In this document: positions 55,462-64,000 of the stretch, piece after piece
Layout of the letters: the number at the start of each line of letters is the position of its first letter
Position numbering within the stretch: the stretch's first letter is position 1
Origin: Adineta vaga
Lineage: Eukaryota > Rotifera
Length of the DNA: 64,000 nucleotides
Assembly: GCA_021613535.1 (NCBI GenBank)
Contig: CP075493.1
Coordinates: 17,608,001 to 17,672,000, forward strand
Direction of reading: 5' to 3'
Notes under the pieces: model-generated
What the model saw: only the letters and a program-made list of their open reading frames with translations
Databases searched by the model: none
What the model was told of the DNA's origin: nothing
Position numbers and translations under genes: made by a program

Positions 55462-56844
55462 ATGTTTATATCAATATCATCCAAAATATATAGTAAATCA
55501 TGGATTTTAATGGTCATGTGCTTACATCACACTACAGGTATGACTTTTCAATCCAGATTATTCAAAGACAAGATCAATTACTTTACATATCCTATTTTTT
55601 TTTAGGCCTTTGGTATAATCGACCTCAGTTTAGTTCATGTGCATCGTGGAATTCAAACGGTATTACCTTCGCAAATGAATCTACATTTGGTCGCTTTCCT
55701 CATGGACTGTTTGTCGACATAAATAACACCGTCTACGCAGGTAGCTGGTTCAACAGTATTGTTAAAGTATGGTATAACGGAAGCTCAACTTCTGTGAGAA
55801 CTATCACAAATGGTATTCATTACCCTTATGGTCTGTTTGCATCGAAAGATGGTGATATTTATATTGATAATGGTGCTCGAAATAGTCAAGTCGACAAATG
55901 GACATCAAATGCAACATATGGTGTACGTGTGATGAATATTAGTAATCCATGCTGGGGTCTTTTTATTGACACAAATAATTCGCTGTATTGTTCCTTGGAT
56001 CGATTACATATGGTAATTAAAGTTGATCTAAACAAAAATTCTATGATACCAATCACAGTTGCTGGAAATGGTTCTGCTGGATCGACGTCATTACTGCTTA
56101 ATGATCCAAATGGAATCTTTGTTGATACAGAGTTCACTCTATATGTGGCAGAATGTGGTAACAATCGAATTCAACGCTTTAGTCTTGGTGATCCGAATGG
56201 AACAACCGTAGTAGGAAATACTATACCCGGAACTATTTCACTCAAATGTCCAACTAGTATTATAATCGATGGTAATGGATTTCTATTTATCATGGATAGT
56301 CGTAACCATCGTATTGTTGCACAGAATTCTCTTGGATTTCGATGTATAGCTGGATGCTCAGGTACCAGTGGATCAGCATCAAATCAATTCAATCATGCTC
56401 AATATATAGCATTTGATAATTATGGTAATCTATTTGTAACTGATAAAAACAATCATCGAATTCAAAAGTTCATTCTAACATCCAATACTTGTAGTAAGTC
56501 AATATTCATATTAGCTTGAAAAATCAAAAGCATAGTTTTATCTTTTCAAATGACTTTCGTTTTGATTTACAAAAGTTATTTTTAATGAACTGATTACTAC
56601 TACTAACATTCTATATTCTTCTAATCACAAGAAATCTATCTCAAATTTACATTAAACATATCTTTTCTTTCTAGCAACAATAACAACATCAGTGATGACA
56701 ACATCAGCAATGATAACATCACCAATAACAACATCAACAGTAACAGACAGTGCCTCTACTAAAATGGACATCAGTATACTCAATTTCATATATTATTATC
56801 TCAGTGTTTTAATAATTTTCGAGAGACTTGAATCATTTTTTTAA
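55462..56844 (+). CDS. NHL-repeat surface protein with Thr-rich stalk
   Basis: Exons 55462-55537, 55606-56493 and 56675-56844 join in phase 1 to 377 residues. After a short hydrophobic start (WILMVMCL), the protein has repeated NHL/beta-propeller blades: GRFPHGLFVDINNTVYAG, YPYGLFASKDGDIYI, NDPNGIFVDTEFTLYVAECG with NNRIQRF, CPTSIIIDGNGFLFIMDS with NHRIV, and AQYIAFDNYGNLFVTDKN with NHRIQKF. A Thr/Ser-rich stalk (TITTSVMTTSAMITSPITTS) and a hydrophobic C-terminus (LNFIYYYLSVLIIF) suggest display at the cell surface, perhaps by a lipid anchor. NHL propellers usually bind proteins or RNA; the ligand is unknown. The ATG at 55462 is chosen because the downstream ATG (55500) is out of phase after splicing. 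Confidence 0.8.
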
Positions 56845-58089
56845 CACCTATATGTGTAGTTAGACAACAAAATTTGTCTATTTTATTATTGTTCTGAATG
56901 ATTTTATTTTCTGACTGTTGATATTTAATTAAATGTTTCTCTTTTTTTTCATTTCTTTCTCTGTATATTTCAAGTGAATGTTATGAAAATCATCATTGTA
57001 ATGTGGTAACTTCTATACGCTTCAAGAATAAGGTAACCAAAGTAATCGTTGATGTGAATGGTTTTCATCTTTTTTATTGAATCAAAGTTTTATTTACAAG
57101 AATATTTTTTGAATGGTAACAATAAAACTGCTTTATTCATCGAAAGAACGCAAAACATTTTTATTCTGCGAAAAAAAAACAGTCATTCTTTACTTTTAAA
57201 GTTTCTTGCATAGCTATGTATTTATTATGTTTTATCTATTATTCTCAATATATTATGCAGTTTGGCTTGTTCTACAATCCGATACTTATACAAATGTCTA
57301 TGTCGTGTGAATACATCATGGAGCTGAAGGATGCTATCAACAAAAGTCGACAATGACTATAGTTATAATTGTGAAAAATGATATATCACAGAAAGATCAA
57401 TGATACTGATCAATAATATTCATCTGTATTCTATGTCAAAACATAAATATACTTGTACAACGTCAGAATAAGAAGTTTTTCCTTGTTTATTTATTTCATA
57501 ATAAAAGCAATGTCCTATAATGCTAATTAAGCATTACAATTGTGTGAAGATTTTATTTTCCCCGCGTTGATTTCGTTTTCGCTGAAGAGATTCTTGTACA
57601 ATCTAGAGGGTGAAGGTGTTGTATAGTTGTAAATCAGTGTTACCTACCCCCTCGCGATCTCCCACTGTACTTAAGAAATTATTATGGAAAGTTTGGCTAT
57701 GTTAGCTATATTCCAGGGACTAAATGCATAGGGAATAGACAAATATCATTCTTTATATACAGACGATAGATGACTGACAATATAGTCTCACTAATATTTC
57801 GCACTTCTTGATTGAAACAATAGTAACAGAATTTTTTAATATTCGACATGATAGATTCTTATGTTGAACGACACGTACAAAATGATTGACAGACGATTTA
57901 ATATACGAGATGTCCTTCGACTTGTCAGTGATGTAGAACGTATTGTGCATCAATATGGAGAATGTGACAGATTTTTTCTTCCTGTATAATATAATATATA
58001 CTCGTTGAGTATTAGCGTCATATATAGTTCCAGGCATTAGTATGGCTTGATAAAGATACCGGTTAGTTCATCTAATAAATTTAACATAT
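56845..58089. other. Intergenic stretch
   Basis: AT-rich, with a weak G-rich/C-rich pair near 57606-57660 (GAGGGTGAAGGTG and CCTACCCCCTC) that may be a decayed telomere-like hairpin. A minus-strand frame at 57753-58037 starts with ATG (94 residues) but shows no known feature. No gene is called. Confidence 0.55.
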
Positions 58090-61000
58090 ATGCATGATTT
58101 TAACGTAAGAAAAACGATGTTGTTCATTACTGTCTTTTTTCATTGTTTCTTCGTTTTGTGTAATTGTCATATACTTCTTTATGATACAGAAGATAACATT
58201 TCGTTACCGGAAAACTTTGACTGCATTTATATACGTGACAATGTGAATAGTAAGTATGGTGAAAGTAGTGCTGGAATAATTCCATATTGTCGACGACCAG
58301 ATACTACCGAAAATGTTATGATAAATCTGAGAAAGTGTGAAAATGACGGAGAAATAAAGTATTTTATTGATCTATTAAAAGACAATATACAACCGTTTAC
58401 AGTACTCGAATGGAGTACTAGTATTGTTATGACTGAACAATATGCTGCATTTTATTACAAGAATGACTCAAAGACGGAATTAAACGGGGAGAAAACTTTC
58501 CTTTGTCATTGTGTTCATTCGAGTACATTCGGAAGATATTGTGAATATCAGCTAACTCATGGAGCCAATTCGTTCGAAGCATCTCAAAATTTACAAGCAA
58601 TGAACAGATTTCAATTTGAAAATCATCAACTTTTCGGTAATATTGTATGCTACAAAACATTATCATGCAATTCAAGTCTTCTCTGCCTTGATTGGTGAAA
58701 TATTTGTGATGGTGAGCAACAGTGTATCGATGGATGGGATGAAGAAAATTGTGATAAACTTGAGTTTAATGAATGTGAAGATGATGAATATCGATGTAAT
58801 AATGGTATGTGTATACCTGAAGAATATTGGTTGGATGGTAAGGATACATATGGAATTTGAAAATAAAAAAATAGATCATTTGTTTATTTCTCGAACATAG
58901 GAGATAGAGATTGTATGGATTGGAGTGATGAAATATTTCCTGACGACTCAGATTCATGGTGTTTTCGGACAACATCAACTATAGATTGTGATGAACATAT
59001 ATGTGGTTATCTTTATTGGTCATGTGGAGATGGACAATGTATTAGATGGCATGAAAGAATAATTTTTCAAAATATCATAATACCAGAAGTAGCCTGTGAT
59101 AATTTACGTAATCTGAATTATATGTGTGAATTGTCTTTAAAATTTCGAGCATGGACACTTCCAAATGGTTTATGTTGGCTTTCTCAGGATCGTTACGATG
59201 ATCCTCAACTAAATATGAATAATACTATGCTTAAAAATAAAGAAAAATATATCTATTTGATTCGATGTATTTTTTCTGATGGTTTAGGAGTTGATTGTCC
59301 ATGCAACGCAGTTCAAATTGTTCGCGTCTCATATCGATTAATTGTCCAAATAAGTACTATGCATATTCTTCTGGTCCAATAATTCTACCGTATAGTCAAA
59401 CATGCTATGAAAGTGCTCATTCTTTTCAAAATAAAATGCTATCATTGATTCTGCTTGGAGACGTGAAATGTCGAGGATTTCATGGTTCTCTTAGAACGGC
59501 GACAAAGCTTAAGCTACAGCAATGGCATCTAGTATTTTATCGTTGGGCTTTTTTAATATGTACAAATAATGTGACCATTCGAAATGATAGTTCATTTAGG
59601 AAATATGACAAACATTGTTGGACAAATTCTACGACATTTAATGGTCGTCGTTATGCATTTTATGATGTATGTAATAGATCACATCAATGTATTTCACAAT
59701 ATCGAATCAATGATGGATGAGTAGACTGTGTTAGTTATGAAGATGAAAATATTTTTGATAATAAAATAGATCATTGTGATGGAGTACGACAACATCGATT
59801 TCGATGTTCGAATGAACAACTAAAATGTTTACATACATCAACATTAGGAGATCGAATGAGTCGTTGTTCAAATAATTATGATAAATATTTATATGGTAAT
59901 CGAGTATTACTTCGAGAAATATCTTGTCGAATATCTGATCTTTCGAATTGTCAACTTATTAAAAAACACTTTAAAAACTCTCCATTTATCTATAATTCGA
60001 CATTAAATGAATCTATGATTAATCACACTACATCACAACAACCAATAAGTCGCATATCATTTCGAAAATATTGTGATACATCATGGAATCTACCCAAAAC
60101 ATATTGATGAATCATCTCAATATTGTCAATCATGGATATGTCATCAAGATCAATATCAATGTCAAACAGGAGAATGTATTCCATTAGAATGGTTATGTGA
60201 TAAACAATGGGATTGTAGTGATGCATCCGATGAAGAAGCCTTACTTTTTATTAATATATGGTCTTTTCATAATAAAAATCTCAAAGGTTTAAATGAAAGT
60301 CAAACAAAATGTTTACAATATTATTCAAATCTTTCATTTTCAAATTTTTGTGTAGAAAAAAACGAATTTCCATGTTTACGTTCGAATGTATCTGATCCTC
60401 TTAATTTCACAAAAAATCCTCCATGTATATCATATAAAAAAATTGGTGATGATATTGATGATTGTTACAATGCCTATGATGAGAAGAATACATTCGAGAA
60501 TACTAATGGCAATATGTAGGGTTTTGCTCTTCGATGTTCTAATATGATTTACAATTATATGACAGGATGTCTAGAAGCTACTGATAAATGTGCTCGAATA
60601 TGATGTCCACATCGATATTATCAATATACAAAAAATTTGACACGTCATGATGCAATTTGTATAAATGATAATCGTATTGTGATTGGTGGACGTTGTAATA
60701 AAATACGTCAATGTTCATATGGTGAAGATGAGTATTAGTGTCCATCAGATATTCCAACTAAACAATTGATTTATCGTTTTCATAAACTTACTATCGAAGA
60801 TCATCATCCAATATTACAAAATTTAACATATCCAACAATATCAATTATAAGTCAAACTAAATTATTATCATCGAATTCTAATTTAATGATCAAAGTATCA
60901 CTACAGAATTCAAATATATCGTATTCATTTTGGTGTAATAAAGGAGTAATTGTATTTCGATAAAATAATGTGACATGTTTTTGTCCACCATCGTATTTTG

Positions 61001-63148
61001 GTGATAAATGTCAATTGTTTAGTGATCGAATTAGTATTGTTACTCTTCTTGATCTTGATACATGATCATTATCTTCAATAAGAAATTTTATTTTATCAGA
61101 AAATATTTCAATTTTATTAAAAATTCAAGTTAATCTTCTTTTTAATGAAAGTCTCATTGATCATTATGAATTTCATTTAAATCCATTTTCAAATCAATTA
61201 TTATTACATAAAAAATCTCGTTTTTTTAATCGAACAGATATTGAAATAAATCATCCTTATTCAATTCATTTTAATATTTATATTTTATCAAATATTTATC
61301 AGCTTCCAAAACTTTTAGGTTCATGGCGTTATCCAATTTATTTTGATTTTCTACCATCATTTCGTTTTGTTAAAATACTTCGTTTTCCAACATGATTAGA
61401 AAATCATACATATCATATAAATTCACAATGTTATCCTATTTTTAATGAAAATCAATCTTATTTTTGTTTATGTCAACATGGTTTTTATGGAAAAGATTGT
61501 TTAAAATATAATAATAAATATAATACATATTGTTCATTAAATTCAATTTGTCAAATCATATCATCAGAATATAATTTAAACTTTTTCTCTTTGTTCATTT
61601 GGATATTTTGGTTCGAGATGTTATTTAAAATTTGAACAATGTAATTCAAATCCTTGTTTAAATAATGGAACATATATTTATACTTATCAATCATATATAA
61701 ATGAATCATTCTATTATAAATGTTCGATATTTTTCTCTGGTAATCGTTGTCAAAATAGTAAGACAACTATACAAATTCAATTAGATTCTACAAGTCTCAT
61801 TAAAATAGTTCGAGGTAGTACAATACAATTTTATGATATAAATCTAAAATAATTTCAATTTATTCTTCGACAACAACAAATTACTTTTGATTATTCATTA
61901 TTAATATATTATTCAACAAATGAAATAACTGTTCCAACTATATGTACTTTAAAAACCTATTACAATTCATTTCAATTCAATTATTATATTATTTATCTTA
62001 AAATGAATGTATCATCTTTAAATATATCTTCTTCACCTAAACAATGTCCATTTGCTTTATTATTATTAATAAAAAGTAAATTGAAAAGAATATCTTTATT
62101 ATTATTTATTAATTTTATTTAGATAATTCGAAAAAGATTCCAAATGTTTTTCAATATCATAAAATTTGTCAAAAGAATCTTGAACTTTATTGTTTCTATG
62201 ATAATGATTATCTTTGTATTTGTCAAGAAAATCATTATCGTGTTGATTGTTTTATTCATAATATTAATATCGATCAATGTAATAAATATTTATCTAATGG
62301 AAAATGTCTTCAAGATGATGATATTATTAAAGATAAAAATGAATTTATTTGTCTTTGTCCATCATGTTATCAAGGTTATTTATGTGAATTGAATATGTAT
62401 GCATTTAGTTTAACTTTTGATTCAATTCTTATTGATATAATTAAAGAAATCAAAATTATTTATTGTTTTTTTATTTTTCTTTTATTTATTATTGGTTTTT
62501 TTAATAATCTTTGTTCTTTTATTACATTTCGACGATCAATACCTCGAAAATTTCGTGTAGGAAATTATTTATTAATAATAACTTGTCTTGATCAAATATC
62601 TTTATTTTATTTATTACTTAAATTTCTACAAATAACATTTAATATTACAAATATAAATTCATGTAAAATTATTTCTTCTCTTTTTTCTGTATTTACAAGA
62701 TTAACATATTGATTAACAAGTTGGGTTAGTGTTGATCGACTTCTTCTCACTTTTTTTTCAACTTCAAGATTATCTTTTACCATTTTTTATTTAAATAATA
62801 TCGATAAGTTTATTAATTATTTCTATTTCACGAAATCAATCAAAGATAACAAAAGATAAAATAACTTTTCATTAAATATTACTAAAACAATTTTATATAC
62901 AAAAAGAACTTTATATTGTACCAATAATTCTTATATTATCTTCATTACCTTAAATAATTGTTTCATTTAGTTTAGTTTGTATACAATTAACAATTTGACA
63001 TCGTCATATATTGATTGTTACTCTTTTACTTTCATATATTCCACAAATTCTTGGTTTTCTTCTTTATGTATTATCATCAACTAATTATAAGAAAGAATTC
63101 AGAAGAACATCACTTGCACAAACATTGTTTCGACGATTTTTTCACTAA
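58090..63148 (+). pseudogene. LDLa/EGF/7TM receptor pseudogene
   Basis: About 5 kb of degraded coding sequence for a large receptor. Signal peptide (MLFITVFFHCFFVLCNC), an EGF-like end (FLCHCVHSSTFGRYCEY), LDL-receptor class A repeats (ICDGEQQCIDGWDEENC; CNNGMCIPEEYWLDG joined to DRDCMDWSDE across an intron 58838-58900; [14 protein letters not shown] with CSDASDEE), further EGF-like pieces (CFCPPSYFGDKC, CLCQHGFYGKDC), then seven-transmembrane sequence with VGNYLLIITCLDQISL, LTSWVSVDRLL and a tail RRTSLAQTLFRRFFH before TAA. The frame is cut by many TGA, TAG and TAA codons (first at 58696-58698, another at 59718-59720) and at least two frame changes (about 59300-59340 and near 60100). It is therefore a decayed member of the rotifer LDLa-EGF-GPCR type. 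Confidence 0.8.
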
Positions 63149-64000
63149 AAATGTACACAACTATTATTTCAAAGATATCATAATAATATATTGAAGAATT
63201 TTATGATCATAAAATAGAATTGTAAAAAATTCTTGTGTCTAACATTTTCTCTATTAATAAAAATATTTAAATCTCTTAAAAGAATAATTTATCTCTATTG
63301 TATTTTTAATTTAAACATTTGATAATCTTTATTGTTATTGGAGAAATGACAAATTCTATTGTATTCAAAAAATAATCATAACTTTAATTTTGATTTTCGA
63401 ATATTTTATAATGGAAGTTCTATCATCTTGAGAATGTGGGTGGGTGGGTTCGGGTATCTTCAACTGCAACGAGTACCCAGTTTGTTTTTCTCTTCTCTGA
63501 TTTAAAATAGACGAGAAAAAAGTCTTTTCTTTTTAAGTGTACTACTTAATTGATCCCTAGATTACAATCAAAATAATAATCATAAATATCAAATGAATAT
63601 ATAAAACTATTAAGAACCGTTCGAGGATTAGAGACGGTACTATAAAATAGGGTGTGTGTGGGTGTGGGTCTCTCTCCTATATATTCAAATCCACACACTC
63701 TTATTAAAAGATTTTTATAAATTGAGAAAGAAACATAGAAGTGAAATAATTTCGTTTTTTACCAAGATAATCATATTAATACAAAAAATAATGTTAATAT
63801 TTGATTTGTATTAAATTTCTTAATATTGTGAAATATTGTAATTTAATATATGTTTTATTTTACAATCGTTTTCATCAAATATTGAAAGCATAATGAGATG
63901 AAAAAAAAACTAATCTTAGATAAGAATTTTAATTTATAAATTCGATTTCTAAGATAAAATAGACAGTTATTTTTTATTCTATTCTCCTTATCGCACACAT
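63149..64000. other. Right-edge stretch with telomere-like tracts
   Basis: No gene. Contains GAATGTGGGTGGGTGGGTTC at 63432-63451 with a weak complement (GAGTACCC), and GGGTGTGTGTGGGTGTGGG at 63650-63668 followed by a CCACACACTC arm at 63690-63700. The G-rich strand is the + strand in both. Confidence 0.65.

Noticed and set aside
58090-63148. Alternative genetic code (TGA read as Trp) to explain the receptor's stops
   Set aside because: TAG and TAA stops and frame changes also occur in the same gene, and other genes in the window use TGG for Trp and end normally; decay is simpler.
1-64000. Bacterial, viral or retroelement genes
   Set aside because: No reverse transcriptase, integrase, capsid or bacterial operon signs were recognised in any frame.

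Overview
The window reads as animal nuclear DNA, most likely from a bdelloid rotifer (Adineta- or Rotaria-like). The reasons are AT-rich sequence, genes split by short GT-AG introns (mostly about 54-70 bp), families common in bdelloids (DUF4419, F-box/LRR-like, VIT-vWA, NHL with a Thr-rich stalk, LDLa-EGF-7TM receptors), and many interstitial tracts of the TGTGGG type, which is the telomere repeat reported for Adineta vaga. This suggests a subtelomeric or formerly subtelomeric location. The species cannot be fixed from sequence alone.

Positions 1-43075 are a near-identical direct tandem array with a period of about 14.93 kb: a partial unit (1-13248), a full unit (13249-28176) and a unit that ends at 43075 (28177-43075). 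Each unit carries, in this order: a DUF4419 gene (-), a long non-coding stretch full of small inverted-repeat elements, an egghead/BRE-3-like beta-1,4-mannosyltransferase (-), a second non-coding stretch with GCGT/ACGC and TTGTCGACAA iteron arrays, a U-box plus tyrosine-kinase-like gene (+), a single-pass membrane protein gene with an in-frame TGA (+), and an F-box gene (-). The array stops exactly where the other copies run into a telomere-like GGGTGTGGG tract, so I infer that the unit junctions lie at that tract. No unit has all genes open. Nearly all frameshifts are private to one copy, often in homopolymers. The TGA in the membrane gene is shared by all three copies.

Positions 43076-64000 are single-copy sequence. 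They hold a tRNA-derived SINE with target-site duplication, a small secreted protein (-), an 825-bp TA-flanked MITE with 118-bp terminal inverted repeats, a VIT-vWA protein with two EF-hand/dockerin-type loops (+), an inverted duplication (two arms of 1004 bp) carrying two divergent secreted HINT (hedgehog-autoprocessing-type) genes, a single-pass protein with a PPxY tail between the arms, an NHL-repeat surface protein (+), and a large decayed LDLa/EGF/7TM receptor pseudogene (+). Further TGTGGG-like tracts lie near the right edge.

There is no evidence of an operon or defence locus. The strongest themes are rearrangement edges that fall on telomere-like tracts (tandem array and inverted repeat) and an unusual density of hairpin-forming non-autonomous elements. 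All exon joins, domain calls and percent-like statements come from reading the sequence by eye; no search was run.
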